Shown: positions 27,274-36,634, numbered from the stretch's first letter. The stretch is DNA of 64,000 nucleotides from Nitrosopumilus sp. K4 (GCF_018128925.1 NZ_CP067007.1:310001-374000), one strand, 5' to 3'. Notes: generated from the letters alone by a model not told the origin. Translations and numbers: made by a program.

Positions 27274-27426
27274 TCACATTAAATCTTCGTCAATTTTTTG
27301 AATTGGATCTAAATATTGCTGGCAAGTGCAGTTTGGGATTTGACATTTTCCCATTTTTATTAATGATGAACTCTCCTCAGCTGGAATGTGTGCTTCATCT
27401 GTATGGTGACATCGTTTGCAATTCAT
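27274..27426 (-). CDS. Mini Cys/His-rich protein (50 residues)
   Basis: ATG at 27426 to TGA at 27274. The sequence opens MNCKRCHHTDEAH and later has GKCQIPNCTCQQY, giving five Cys and three His in patterns suited to one or two metal sites. It is on the same strand and just upstream of the helical 77-residue gene, with a 36-nt gap. Unknown function. Confidence 0.5.
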   Translation of the reverse strand: MNCKRCHHTDEAHIPAEESSSLIKMGKCQIPNCTCQQYLDPIQKIDEDLM

Positions 27427-27468
27427 TATCGTGATTTTTTTTGTCTGTTATTTATTCTAGATCAAAAA

Positions 27469-28503
27469 TTATGGTATGAGTACTGCCCTTGCCTCAATTT
27501 CTGAATTTTTCAGTTTTTTCAAAACTTCGTTTGCTTCTTCTAGTGGATATGTCTCTGTAATTACCTCTAAGTTTTTTTCATTACAAATCTTGATCACTTG
27601 CTCCATGTCTTTAGTAGAACCAATCAATGTTCCCCTGATGGTTTTTTCCTCAAATGCCATGAATTCCGGATTTTTTCCTACAGTTGCAATTACGATTAGA
27701 CCTCCTTTCTTTACTGCTTTTATCGCAGTATCGGTGACTATGTCTGCTGGTGCAAAAACAATTGCAGCATCAAGCATACCGTGTTTGGCTTTAATTTCTT
27801 GTAAAAACTCATCTTGGCTATCTGAAAAAACCATGGTGTCTTTTGCCCCCAATCTCTTTGCAACATTGAGGTGATTTTTTGAACGTGAAAATGCAATAAC
27901 ATCTACTCCCTCGACTTTTGCAAATTGCACTGCCATGTGTCCTACTCCTCCAATTCCAAAAATTCCAATCTTCTTGTGAGTCTGAGGCTCTGCTGCTTTT
28001 ACTGCCTTGTATGCAGTAATTCCTGCACAAAATAATGGGGCTGCATATTCAGCTTTCATATCTTGAGGGACTTTTGTTGCAAAATCTTCTGAAACTGTAA
28101 TGTATTCTGTGTATCCTCCCCTGAATGATTCTCCTGTAACTGTTGACGATTCACAAAGGTATTCTTTACCCTCTTTACAATACTGGCAGGTTTTGCATGC
28201 CTCTAATAATGGGGTCACCCCAGCTCTGTCTCCTACTTTGAATTTTGTTACATCTTTTCCAATCTCGACTACTTTCCCGACTACTTCGTGACCTGGAACA
28301 GTAGGAAGAAATGGTGGGATACCGATATCTTTCCAATCTCCTTCAATTCCGTGAAGCTGAGAATGGCAAACACCACACGCTTCAATTTCAAGTAAAATTT
28401 CATTTGGTTTTTTTATTTCATGTTTGTCAATATGAGATAATTTCAGCGGATTTGATTCAACAGGGGCACACTCAGATAATACCATGGCACGCATTTTTTC
28501 CAT
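27469..28503 (-). CDS. Zinc-dependent alcohol dehydrogenase
   Basis: 344 residues, medium-chain dehydrogenase. Catalytic zinc ligands are in CGVCHSQLHG and GHEVVGKVVEIG. The structural zinc loop CKTCQYCKEGKEYLC is intact. The NAD(P) motif GIFGIGGVGHMAVQFAK lies at mid-protein. It oxidises alcohols or reduces aldehydes; the substrate is not predictable. A stretch of about 90 bp separates it from the divergent gene at 28596. Confidence 0.92.
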   Translation of the reverse strand: MEKMRAMVLSECAPVESNPLKLSHIDKHEIKKPNEILLEIEACGVCHSQLHGIEGDWKDIGIPPFLPTVPGHEVVGKVVEIGKDVTKFKVGDRAGVTPLLEACKTCQYCKEGKEYLCESSTVTGESFRGGYTEYITVSEDFATKVPQDMKAEYAAPLFCAGITAYKAVKAAEPQTHKKIGIFGIGGVGHMAVQFAKVEGVDVIAFSRSKNHLNVAKRLGAKDTMVFSDSQDEFLQEIKAKHGMLDAAIVFAPADIVTDTAIKAVKKGGLIVIATVGKNPEFMAFEEKTIRGTLIGSTKDMEQVIKICNEKNLEVITETYPLEEANEVLKKLKNSEIEARAVLIP

Positions 28504-28595
28504 GACTTTCTCTTGTTCATATGAAATTTTAATATTCGCACTGCTCTGAATCTTGGATAATTAGAGAAATAAAGGTCCGTATTCTATATCTACAC

Positions 28596-28829
28596 ATGAC
28601 TGGTATCTCTGATGATGATAGGGAAAGAGTAGAACTTTTACATCGTGTATCTAGCTCAAAAAATGAATTTAAGAAATTGACTCTTCAAGAACTAAAAAGG
28701 CTACAAGAATTGATAGAGAAAAAAGATTACAGCCATGACAAAAAAGCTCACAAATCTAAAGTAAAATTACTGGGAAAAATAAATGTGAGAATTTATGAGC
28801 TAGAAGAAGGCAGAGGCATCTGGGGATAG
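28596..28829 (+). CDS. Small charged hypothetical protein
   Basis: 77 residues, highly charged and helical (VSSSKNEFKKLTLQELKRLQ, HKSKVKLLGKINVRIYELEEG). No known family. It lies 38 bp upstream of the DUF255 gene on the same strand. Confidence 0.6.
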   Translation: MTGISDDDRERVELLHRVSSSKNEFKKLTLQELKRLQELIEKKDYSHDKKAHKSKVKLLGKINVRIYELEEGRGIWG

Positions 28830-28867
28830 TCAATTAGGTACAAATATTATAACAGACGTTAACAACT

Positions 28868-30895
28868 GTGACAAAAAATAATCTGATTCATGAGTCTAGC
28901 CCTTATCTGCTACAGCATGCACATAATCCTGTAAATTGGTATGCTTGGAATGATGAAGCACTACAAAAGGCAAAAGATGAAAACAAACCAATTTTTCTTA
29001 GTATTGGCTATAGCTCTTGCCATTGGTGTCATGTTATGGCTCATGAATCTTTTGAAAATGAAGAACTTGCTGAATTTATGAATGAAAATTTTGTTAACAT
29101 AAAAGTTGACCGTGAGGAAAGACCTGATATTGATGATATTTATCAAAAAGTTTGCCAGATTGCAACTGGTCAAGGCGGTTGGCCATTGAGCATTTTCCTT
29201 ACGCCTGATCAAAAACCATTCTATGTGGGAACTTATTTTCCCATTTTTGATTCACATGGTAGGCCTGGATTTGGTAGTATAACTAGACAATTGGCACAAG
29301 CTTGGAAGGAAAAACCACAAGACATTGAAAAAACTGCTGAAAATTTTCTTGATGCATTACAAAAAACTGAAAAAGTTTCTACTGCTTCAGATCTGGATCG
29401 AAGTATTTTAGATGAAGCGGCCATGAATCTGTTTCAACTGGGTGATTATTCTTATGGTGGGTTTGGGTCAGCACCTAAATTTCCAAATGCAGCAAACATC
29501 TCCTTTTTGTTTCGTTATGCAAAACTGACTGGTCTTTCAAAGTTTAACGAATTTGCGCTCAAAACTCTAAACAAAATGGCAAAAGGCGGAATTTTTGATC
29601 AAATTGGAGGGGGATTTCATAGGTACTCTACAGATGCAAAATGGCTTGTGCCTCATTTTGAAAAAATGCTTTATGATAATGCGTTAATTCCTGTAAACTA
29701 TGCCGAAGCATTCCAAATTACAAAAGACCCTTTTTACCTTGATGTTTTAACAAAAACACTTGATTTTGTATTACGTGACATGGCTTCTGATAACGGTGGG
29801 TTCTATTCTGCATATGATGCAGATTCTGAAGGCATAGAGGGAAAGTTTTACGTTTGGAAAAAAAGTGAAATAAAAGATATTTTGGGTGATGACGCTGAAC
29901 TGTTTTGCCTGTTTTATGATGTCACAGATGGGGGTAACTGGGAAGGGAACAACATCTTGTGCAATAATGTCAACGTGTCTACGGTGGCATTTAATTTTGG
30001 AATCTCAGAAAATAAAGTACGAGAAATTCTTCGATCTTGTGAAAAAAAATTATTGGATGTTCGCTCAAAAAGAGTTTGGCCGGGACTAGATGATAAAATT
30101 TTAACTTCTTGGAATGCTTTGATGATCACTGCATTTGCAAAAGGCTACCGTGTTACAAATGATCCGAGATATTTAGATGCCTGCACCAATTGCATTTCTT
30201 TTATTGAAAAAAATCTCCTATCCGATGAACAATTACTTCGAACTTTTAAAAATGGTAATGCCAAAATTGATGGTTATTTAGAAGATTATGCTTATTTTAC
30301 AAATGCGCTGTTAGATGTATTTGAAGTAAAACCTGACTCAAAATACCTGAATTTAGCAAAAAAATTAGGACTGCATTTGGTATCTCATTTTTGGGATGAG
30401 TCTAGTGGCAGTTTCTACATGACCTCTGATACTCATGAACAACTAATCATACGACCAAAAAACAACTATGATTTGTCACTGCCTTCTGGAAATTCTGTAT
30501 CTGCTTTTGTTATGCTAAGGTTGTTTCATCTTACACATGAGCACAAGTTCCTTGAAATTTCTACCAAAATCATGGAATCTCAGGCTCAAATGGCTGCTGA
30601 AAATCCCTTTGGGTTTGGTTATCTTTTAAATACAATCCACACGTATTTGCAAAAACCTGTTGAAATCACTATAATCAATGATGAAAATTCTGACATTTGC
30701 AAATCTCTGGATGCAAAATTTATTCCAGAATCCATTATGGTAAAAATTCACGATAAAACCCAACTGGAATCTCTTTCTGAGTTTCCATTCTTTAAAGGAA
30801 AAGAATTTGAAGAAAAAACATCTGTCTTTGTTTGTAAAGATTTTACTTGCTCTCTTCCCTTGCACACAATTGATGAGATTGAATCTAATCTCTAG
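28868..30895 (+). CDS. DUF255 / YyaL-type thioredoxin-domain protein
   Basis: 675 residues from a GTG. The N-terminal thioredoxin-like domain has [13 protein letters not shown] and [15 protein letters not shown] near residues 48-62, and [11 protein letters not shown] follows. The large remainder is an alpha/alpha toroid like N-acylglucosamine epimerases and cellulases, with [13 protein letters not shown] and [12 protein letters not shown]. The family is widespread (human SPATA20); the reaction is unknown and a redox or sugar-related role is only suggested. Length is normal. Confidence 0.88.
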   Translation: MTKNNLIHESSPYLLQHAHNPVNWYAWNDEALQKAKDENKPIFLSIGYSSCHWCHVMAHESFENEELAEFMNENFVNIKVDREERPDIDDIYQKVCQIATGQGGWPLSIFLTPDQKPFYVGTYFPIFDSHGRPGFGSITRQLAQAWKEKPQDIEKTAENFLDALQKTEKVSTASDLDRSILDEAAMNLFQLGDYSYGGFGSAPKFPNAANISFLFRYAKLTGLSKFNEFALKTLNKMAKGGIFDQIGGGFHRYSTDAKWLVPHFEKMLYDNALIPVNYAEAFQITKDPFYLDVLTKTLDFVLRDMASDNGGFYSAYDADSEGIEGKFYVWKKSEIKDILGDDAELFCLFYDVTDGGNWEGNNILCNNVNVSTVAFNFGISENKVREILRSCEKKLLDVRSKRVWPGLDDKILTSWNALMITAFAKGYRVTNDPRYLDACTNCISFIEKNLLSDEQLLRTFKNGNAKIDGYLEDYAYFTNALLDVFEVKPDSKYLNLAKKLGLHLVSHFWDESSGSFYMTSDTHEQLIIRPKNNYDLSLPSGNSVSAFVMLRLFHLTHEHKFLEISTKIMESQAQMAAENPFGFGYLLNTIHTYLQKPVEITIINDENSDICKSLDAKFIPESIMVKIHDKTQLESLSEFPFFKGKEFEEKTSVFVCKDFTCSLPLHTIDEIESNL

Positions 30896-31336
30896 GTTTT
30901 TTTCAAGTTGATTTCAAGAGTACTGCCAACTTGAGGCCTGCCGATATTTTCATATCTAGATCTTGGCATTGCAATTGTAATTTGGGTTTGTTGATATGAC
31001 TTTATGTTTACTGTGGGCTGAGCTTGTAAAATTGCTTCTAACAATGGCATTACTTGCTCTTTTGTTTCTGCGTCTAGTTTTTTTGAAACATTTTCAATAA
31101 TCATTTGTTTTTGAGAAATCGGTTCTGTTGAAACATTTTCAATTAATGTTAATTGAACCATTTGGCCATTATCAACAATTTGAGTAATTTTGAATTCATT
31201 TGTTGCAGACAATGTTTTGAGTGAACTGTTAGATGATTTATCTTTATTGTATTGCAAAAAACAATGCAATAATCATAGTTGCAACTGCTGAAGCAACACC
31301 TAGGCCAAAGATAATCTTACTGCCATCTAATTTCAT
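30892..31336 (-). CDS. Hypothetical membrane-anchored protein, apparent 1-nt frameshift
   Basis: The open part (30892-31269) encodes about 125 soluble residues with no good start (TTG inside a membrane segment). Upstream, an ATG at 31336 opens a 30-residue peptide, a perfect signal-anchor helix ([20 protein letters not shown]), that stops in the other frame. Removing one T from the six-T run at 31256-31261 joins helix and domain. The body ends in beta-like [19 protein letters not shown]. It is either a real frameshift, a sequence error or recoding. The end overlaps the DUF255 stop by 4 nt. Confidence 0.55.
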
Positions 31337-31499
31337 AAATTGAGTTGCTTGAGATTAAATTAAACTGTAACGTTATTGCCTCTAATCGGCACTGATGATT
31401 TCTACGTAAGTGTTTTAATACAAACTACCGTATCCTAAACATCGCAACCAGACCCATTGTATTCATAATGCGATATTCGACCGTGTCCTACGAAGAATT

Positions 31500-31525
31500 G
31501 GAGAGTGTCTGTTTGGGCACTCTCC
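31500..31525. other. 8-bp inverted repeat (hairpin)
   Basis: GGAGAGTG and CACTCTCC flank a 10-nt loop in the 200-bp gap between two minus-strand genes, 9 nt past the stop of the 106-residue gene. It could be a processing or termination-linked hairpin, or the end of a small RNA covering 31430-31525. The rest of the gap shows nothing recognisable. Confidence 0.4.
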
Positions 31526-31533
31526 ATCAAAAA

Positions 31534-31854
31534 TTAATCTTCTTTTTCAGGCTCTTTTTTGGATTCGGTTTGCTGATTTGGCTCTAAGATTGACTTTTTG
31601 ATTAATGGAGCCCTTTGCTTGATTATCTGGTTGAATTCTCTCATGTCTTCTAGGCTTGGAGTCTGCTGTTGATTTTGATATGCCTGCAAAAACCCTGAAT
31701 ACACACATCCTGTAATAATTCCAAACGCAGTATCTGCAACTGACTCTATCTCAGGAACAAAATTTTCTGCAATTTGTCTATATGATTCAGACTCGTTGAT
31801 GTAATAATCCACCAAACTGTCTATGAAATCTTTATTTTCTTTTGATATGGCCAT
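31534..31854 (-). CDS. Hypothetical protein
   Basis: 106 residues, helical, with a small hydrophobic middle (VADTAFGIITGCVYSGFLQAY) and a charged tail ending KKEPEKED. Not recognised. It is divergent from the gene at 31927 with a 72-bp gap. Confidence 0.6.
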   Translation of the reverse strand: MAISKENKDFIDSLVDYYINESESYRQIAENFVPEIESVADTAFGIITGCVYSGFLQAYQNQQQTPSLEDMREFNQIIKQRAPLIKKSILEPNQQTESKKEPEKED

Positions 31855-31926
31855 GTATCTTCACTGTTACTTTATTATTTAATTTCATTAGTAACTTGTT
31901 TATTTATTCATGCTTATTCGCAGTTA

Positions 31927-32382
31927 TTGTGGAAACTAGATTTAGATGAAGAATTCTTTCGAATTTATGATTCTAAAAAGATGATAGCTGGTTATTTTGA
32001 TCCTGATTATGGCGAAATTTATCCAAAAGAAAACTCTGCAGATATCATTTCTCAAATGTTAAAAAACCATGATAAAATTTTGGGTGGCTTCTTGATGGTT
32101 CCATTGGTAAAATTTCGTTTGTTTGATACTGATCTTAATGTAAACATATCTGAATTAGAATCTCAAATAGACAGAGTTAAAACCCATTTAGATAAATGGA
32201 AAGACTTTATCTCCAAAACAAATAATCACACTCATTCAATTGGAATTTCTCACACAGATCAAGATATGCTGACAATTACATTTCCAATAAAATTTTCAGA
32301 GCCGACTGCATTATCTAAAGATGCTATTCTAAAAGAAATAGGAACTACTTTGGATTTGCTGCAGAAACTAAGTTTGTTATGA
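31927..32382 (+). CDS. Hypothetical protein
   Basis: 151 residues from a TTG. Soluble, with DEEFFRIYDSKKMIAGYFDPDYGEIYP at the start and a helical middle (ISELESQIDRVKTHLDKW). No family recognised. It converges on the FxLYD-type gene and the two coding ends overlap by 38 bp, so one stop lies inside the other gene. Confidence 0.65.
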   Translation: MWKLDLDEEFFRIYDSKKMIAGYFDPDYGEIYPKENSADIISQMLKNHDKILGGFLMVPLVKFRLFDTDLNVNISELESQIDRVKTHLDKWKDFISKTNNHTHSIGISHTDQDMLTITFPIKFSEPTALSKDAILKEIGTTLDLLQKLSLL

Positions 32383-33100
32383 TCCTTCCTGAAAACCTTG
32401 TAATTCCTACATATGCAGATAATGAACCTCCCAATAAAACAAGTGAACCAATTGGAAATTCTGGAACTGCTGCATACTCCTCTGACTCGGCCACTAGGGA
32501 ATAATCTTCTATGTTTATTGTCTGTGTTTTGTCTGGTATTGTGACAAGAAAAAATGTTTCATCATCTGTTCTGAGATAATCCGGTTCTGGATGGACTCTT
32601 GATACTGCTGCCACATTTCCTTCCTTATCGTAAAGAGTTGCAATTACTGCTATCGTGTTTGCAGTAATTTCTCCTCTGTTCACAACAGTACCTGTTATCA
32701 TCAGGTTATCTAGATTGTCTCTTGATAGTTTTGATGACGTAATGTCGATTACTTGGTTTTTTGGTGAACTTACCTTGTATTTTAAATCTAAAGAATAGCT
32801 TTTTGTCTTTTTTGATTCAGAGTCTGTTAAAATAAAATCAAACGGTCCTTTCATTTCTGGCATGATGATGTTGACTAGAGAGCTAGTTTCCTCGACTCCT
32901 ATTACTTGGTTGTTTTTGTCATAAAGAGTTGCATGTATGCTAATCTGATTTAGTGGTGTGTTCAAATCATTTTGTATTTCACCCACTATGTGCAATGCTC
33001 CATCATCTCCCAAATACGTCTGATCATTTTGTATTGACACTTCTGCAAATACTGCTGGTGTCATTCCAACAAAAACAAGTAAAATTAAGAAAATCTTCAC
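32345..33100 (-). CDS. Surface protein with two FxLYD-like domains and PEF-type C-terminal anchor
   Basis: 251 residues. The signal peptide (FLILLVFVGMTPAVFAEV) precedes two copies of a small beta domain with the ATLYDKNNQVIGV and ATLYDKEGNVAAV pattern (FxLYD-like). The tail is PEFPIGSLVLLGG...helix...FSGR, an archaeosortase-like sorting signal similar to PEFG-CTERM. It is probably surface displayed. It is followed upstream by two further minus-strand genes at 33141 and 33833. Confidence 0.75.
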   Translation of the reverse strand: MKIFLILLVFVGMTPAVFAEVSIQNDQTYLGDDGALHIVGEIQNDLNTPLNQISIHATLYDKNNQVIGVEETSSLVNIIMPEMKGPFDFILTDSESKKTKSYSLDLKYKVSSPKNQVIDITSSKLSRDNLDNLMITGTVVNRGEITANTIAVIATLYDKEGNVAAVSRVHPEPDYLRTDDETFFLVTIPDKTQTINIEDYSLVAESEEYAAVPEFPIGSLVLLGGSLSAYVGITRFSGRIITNLVSAANPK

Positions 33101-33140
33101 AGTTCTTTTTCTAAATTATTCTTTAAAGAAGTTTCCTTAG

Positions 33141-33830
33141 TCAAGGCAAGTGCTCAATCTTCCATTTCTCTGCTTCATTAACGCAATTAAACCACTCTAC
33201 TTCCATTTTGTCTGACTCAAACTCTCCGTCTTGATTTTTGAATTCATTGTCACATTGCATTTTTTTGGTTTCTGTTATCTCTAGAACTTTTTTTGTCAAT
33301 CCGCTTTGTGGGGCCTGAAATTCTTCTGGTTCGTCATAATTTTTTATTCCTGTTTTTGCTGAATAGAATTCAACAAGACCTAACATTTCATACTCTAAGG
33401 ATTCTTGGAGTTGAGCATCGGATCTTACCTTTGCTGCATTATTTCCTGTTTTAATCCAGTCTATGAATTCTGAATCGCTTTCTAATTGTTTTTCAGATGA
33501 CAGTTTTAGCAATTCAACTGAACTTTTGAATAATTCAGGAGGATCTAATGTGTCATATCTAGAAATGATTTCTTTGAATTTTTTCAAATGTTCGTCATAA
33601 TATTTGATCAGATCTTCTTTTGAAATGTCTCCTTCTTCCCACTTTGTTTTTTCAGAATAAAATTTTGTTTGCAATTCTTTGACATCTTCTTGAATTTGTT
33701 CTAATTCTATTCCGAATTGAAGTCCTTTTTGTTTTGTTTGTTCAACTGAAAAATTATAGCTTATGATTGCACTGACAATAGTTATTGCAACTGCTGCTAT
33801 GATGATATTTTGCTTCTTACTTTTTTTCAA
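33141..33830 (-). CDS. Membrane-anchored helical protein, unknown function
   Basis: 229 residues. An N-terminal signal-anchor (NIIIAAVAITIVSAIISYNF) leads to an extracytoplasmic helical region with coiled-coil-like stretches (LEQIQEDVKELQTKFYSEK) and two Cys near the end (MQCDNEF, WFNCVNEA). Family not recognised. It starts 2 nt after the stop of the 95-residue gene, so co-transcription is likely. Confidence 0.65.
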   Translation of the reverse strand: MKKSKKQNIIIAAVAITIVSAIISYNFSVEQTKQKGLQFGIELEQIQEDVKELQTKFYSEKTKWEEGDISKEDLIKYYDEHLKKFKEIISRYDTLDPPELFKSSVELLKLSSEKQLESDSEFIDWIKTGNNAAKVRSDAQLQESLEYEMLGLVEFYSAKTGIKNYDEPEEFQAPQSGLTKKVLEITETKKMQCDNEFKNQDGEFESDKMEVEWFNCVNEAEKWKIEHLP

Positions 33831-33832
33831 AA

Positions 33833-34120
33833 CTAATCTGTATATTCGCCTTCTGCATCCAATTTTAATTCGATTGTCATTACTGTTCCACTGATAAATG
33901 ATTCATTTCTAATTGTTCTTACCCTTGCAACATCAAGATGGTATGGCCAAATCTCAACTACAATAGCTCCTACCTTCACATTTTCAGGTGCATCAGTGAG
34001 TACGATGTCTTCTTTTTTCACTCCATGTAGTTCTAATTGATGTAATGCATGTTCTACAAGTGGTTCTGGGTTGTTGTGATTTATTGCCCAGACTGTACCC
34101 TCGTACTCAATTTTTTCCAT
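33833..34120 (-). CDS. Hypothetical alpha/beta protein
   Basis: 95 residues, soluble: EGTVWAINHNNPEPLVEHALHQ, then VGAIVVEIWPYHLDVARVRTI. No family recognised. A 41-bp repeat (34149-34189) lies 28 bp upstream, in its promoter region. It is the first gene of a minus-strand run with 33141. Confidence 0.65.
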   Translation of the reverse strand: MEKIEYEGTVWAINHNNPEPLVEHALHQLELHGVKKEDIVLTDAPENVKVGAIVVEIWPYHLDVARVRTIRNESFISGTVMTIELKLDAEGEYTD

Positions 34121-34148
34121 TTTATTGAACCTAAATTATCTCATATAA

Positions 34149-34189
34149 CAATTATGCGCCTGTAGATTCTGCTTGAATTTTTTGTAAAG
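34149..34189 (+). repeat. 41-bp direct repeat, copy D (left of antiporter)
   Basis: Matches 35593-35633 in 37 of 41 positions, in the same orientation. The two copies bracket the antiporter gene. On the minus strand both spell the end of a reading frame, QK(I/F)QAES(T/S)GA followed by TAA, with stops nearby upstream, so this may be a coding remnant. Confidence 0.7.
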
Positions 34190-34252
34190 ACTAAGTTATG
34201 CTCTCAACTATTCATAGTTGTTTTTTATTAAGTCAATAATTTCGTTAAGAGT

Positions 34253-35473
34253 ATGGTTACAGAATTTGATGTAATACCCACAATTGTGGGAATATTATTT
34301 TTGATTTTACCAGCTATGCTATTTGGTAGGATCTTTAAACATTTCAAAATTTCAGAAATTGTAGGGTTTGTTTTAGCTGGAGTACTTTTAGGACCTTTTG
34401 CACTAGGAGGCATAATCCCCTTCTTTGAGAATCCTATAGTGGTTCTAAATGATGTAATGTTGTCTCTTTGGCAGATTTCAGGAATTATTATTTTGTTCTC
34501 AGCCGGACTCCACTTTACATTTCATAATTTGATAAAAGCAGGGTACAAGTCTGCTGTGGTGGGAATCATGGGAGTTATAGTTCCGCTAGCCTCCGGGTAT
34601 TATGTTTCTGTTCTGTTTGGTTTTGATTGGATGGTGTCTGTGATTATCGGTGCAGCATTAAGTGCAACTAGCATTGTAGTTGCAGTAACAATTCTAGAGG
34701 AGATCAGAAAGGAAAAATCAGAGGAAGGAAATATTTTGGTAAATGCTGCGGTTTTAGACGACATACTCGGATTAGCTGTACTTTCAGCCATAATTTCACT
34801 AATTGCTCTTCATTCACTGCCAAGTGTTGAATCAATAACTGTCACCATTGCAAAAGATATCGGTCTTTGGTTTTTAATTTTAATGGGGGCAGTGTTTTTG
34901 CTCCCTAAGATAGTTCACAGTGTAGCTATGACAAAACCTTCCTCTTTGGAAGCAAGAGGGGCCAAAGAGGCAGCATCCTTGGGTTCAGCGTTTGGATTTG
35001 CAGCTATTGCTTCAACTGTAGGATTGAATCCCATCGTCGGTGCATTTGCTGCAGGGATGGGCCTTGCAGGATCAAAACTTGCAGGCCAGGTAAAGGAATT
35101 TGTAGGTAGGCTGAAGGTAATAGTAGAACCCTTATTTTTTGTGATTATCGGCGCCCATGTCAATCTTGTTCAAATCAATGAAATGAATTTAGTTTTCTTT
35201 ATAGTGATTTTAACAGTAGCCGTTTTTAGCAAAATTATCGGCTGTGGTGTACCATCGATATTTATGCTAAAAAACAGATCCAAGGGATTGCGTATTGGAT
35301 ATGGGATGGTTGGCAGAGGAGAAGTAGCATTTATCACGATTGGTGTTGGATTATCCGCTGGTGTGTTTGGTGATGTAATTTATTCTACAATGGTTTTGGT
35401 TATTTTGGCAACCATATTCATAACTCCTATCTTGCTTCAGAATTCATATAAAAAAGAATTACAAAGAAAATAA
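34253..35473 (+). CDS. CPA2-family cation/proton antiporter (KefB/NapA-like)
   Basis: 406 residues with about 12 to 13 membrane helices. The first half shows VGFVLAGVLLGPFALGG, SAGLHFTF and LDDILGLAVLS, typical of monovalent cation:proton antiporter-2 proteins. The second half has NPIVGAFAAGMGLAGSK, and GYGMVGRGEVAFITIGVGLSAG near the end. No C-terminal TrkA domain is present. It likely exchanges Na+ or K+ for H+. It is flanked by 41-bp direct repeats, and the surrounding DNA holds gene remnants, so it may be an acquired gene. Confidence 0.9.
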   Translation: MVTEFDVIPTIVGILFLILPAMLFGRIFKHFKISEIVGFVLAGVLLGPFALGGIIPFFENPIVVLNDVMLSLWQISGIIILFSAGLHFTFHNLIKAGYKSAVVGIMGVIVPLASGYYVSVLFGFDWMVSVIIGAALSATSIVVAVTILEEIRKEKSEEGNILVNAAVLDDILGLAVLSAIISLIALHSLPSVESITVTIAKDIGLWFLILMGAVFLLPKIVHSVAMTKPSSLEARGAKEAASLGSAFGFAAIASTVGLNPIVGAFAAGMGLAGSKLAGQVKEFVGRLKVIVEPLFFVIIGAHVNLVQINEMNLVFFIVILTVAVFSKIIGCGVPSIFMLKNRSKGLRIGYGMVGRGEVAFITIGVGLSAGVFGDVIYSTMVLVILATIFITPILLQNSYKKELQRK

Positions 35474-35553
35474 CTTCATAACCCAATGGAGGCATTGCAA
35501 TATTAGGTTGATGCCAATATCAGTTAATCGATGTTAACTGACTAATATCCGAG

Positions 35554-35633
35554 TAGTTTCTACAAAAATTTAGTTGATAACCTAGCTTAGATCAATTATG
35601 CGCCACTAGATTCTGCTTGAAATTTTTGGAAAG
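35554..35633 (+). repeat. Composite repeat copy C (right of antiporter)
   Basis: 35554-35599 resembles the tail half of the 79-bp repeats at 36635 and 37496. 35593-35633 matches the 41-bp repeat at 34149. The plus strand reads SFYKNLVDNLA-stop and the minus strand reads QKFQAESSGA-stop, so the copy looks like the junction of two convergent gene ends, now decayed. Confidence 0.65.
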
Positions 35634-35765
35634 TATTCCACTTGACCAATGTTCGCAAAATGGCAGTTGGTCTGTGAGCCAAACTTTCACTCCTTATGGT
35701 TCAGGCCTTCAAAGAATCTAATGTACTATTAACACAGGACATTGTGCATTTTCTGAAATAACAAA

Positions 35766-35876
35766 TCAACAACTTGAGCAAATAATCTCCCCCGTAATTT
35801 GATCAGTTACAAATTTTGATGCATGACAATAATCACAAAATATCTTTATTTTTTTAATTATCTGTACTATGGTCAA
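35766..35876 (-). pseudogene. Decayed TFB-like zinc-ribbon fragment
   Basis: From a TTG at 35876 the minus strand encodes 36 residues including CDYCHASKFVTDQ and GEIICSSC, then TGA, then FVISENA in the same frame. This is the N-terminal TFIIB/TFB zinc ribbon; the stop falls exactly where the conserved Gly of CG(L/F)V should be (GGA to TGA). No cyclin repeats follow, since only about 130 bp remain before the repeat. It is probably a truncated extra TFB copy. The rest of the 450-bp gap (35474-35927) holds repeat C and nothing else clear. Confidence 0.6.
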
Positions 35877-35927
35877 TAAATTTCCCTAAACTGTTACAGG
35901 AATTTTTTCAATGATGCAAAAGTAAGA

Positions 35928-36056
35928 ATGGCAGGGCTCAAGGACATGTATGAATGCACAGACTGTCACAAATTTATCCCTCTGATTAAAGCAAAAGAGA
36001 TCGATTATAGAGCTCCACAATATTTGGAGAATAGTTGGGAAGATGACGAAAATTAG
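35928..36056 (+). CDS. Mini protein with CxxC knuckle (42 residues)
   Basis: The ATG at 35928 gives MAGLKDMYECTDCHKFIPLI, a short charged middle and an acidic end (SWEDDEN). One CxxC knuckle is visible. It lies in a segment rich in gene remnants, so it could itself be a remnant. No other evidence. Confidence 0.35.
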   Translation: MAGLKDMYECTDCHKFIPLIKAKEIDYRAPQYLENSWEDDEN

Positions 36057-36139
36057 AATGTTATTGTAAAACACTAAACATTTCTAATAAAATATGTTTC
36101 TGCAGTCTACATCAGACTAAGCATAATGATATAATGTTT

Positions 36140-36430
36140 TTAGATGTCCGTAATGTTGGAAAGAATTCTTTCAAGATCTTGTTTTTCATATCTTAGGCTT
36201 TTGACTGTTGTATTGTCTTGCACTAAAGTAGTTGAAAATTTCTGCAACATCAATTTGTTTTCATTAGAAAGTTCAGAGATCATAATTATATCATTGAGAG
36301 TCTTTGACTGGTGGAAAAGTTGCCTTGCATCTATTTTTGTATCTGTATTTTTTGCCAAAGAAATCTGGTTGATCAATTCATTATTAATCTCATCTAATAT
36401 TTTTATGAGTGTATTTGAAACAAGTGCCAT
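36140..36430 (-). CDS. Helical hypothetical protein
   Basis: 96 residues, soluble and helical with leucine spacing (NTLIKILDEINNELINQISLA, LRYEKQDLERILSNITDI). The plus strand is open over the same span but would give an implausible Cys/Ser/Ile-rich product, so the minus-strand frame is preferred. Unknown function. Confidence 0.5.
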   Translation of the reverse strand: MALVSNTLIKILDEINNELINQISLAKNTDTKIDARQLFHQSKTLNDIIMISELSNENKLMLQKFSTTLVQDNTTVKSLRYEKQDLERILSNITDI

Positions 36431-36634
36431 ACAGTACTAGGGTCGTTCTAGTTAATTAAGCTGTAACAATCATTATTACATATTACATCAAAATCTAAAA
36501 TATTTCGAATCCAAATTTTGTAAAATTACGAATTTAATTTTTTTACTTAATAAGCAGTATTGAGGCACACAAGTAATCTGTGATACAATGATATGGCAAC
36601 TAAAGTTCAGCGAAGATTTGCAGCGAGAAACCCA

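Noticed and set aside
31380-31420. Second C/D-box RNA starting at CTGATGATT
   Set aside because: No box D follows at a suitable distance and no terminal stem forms.
36144-36440. Plus-strand ORF of 98 codons
   Set aside because: It overlaps the more plausible helical minus-strand gene and has poor composition.
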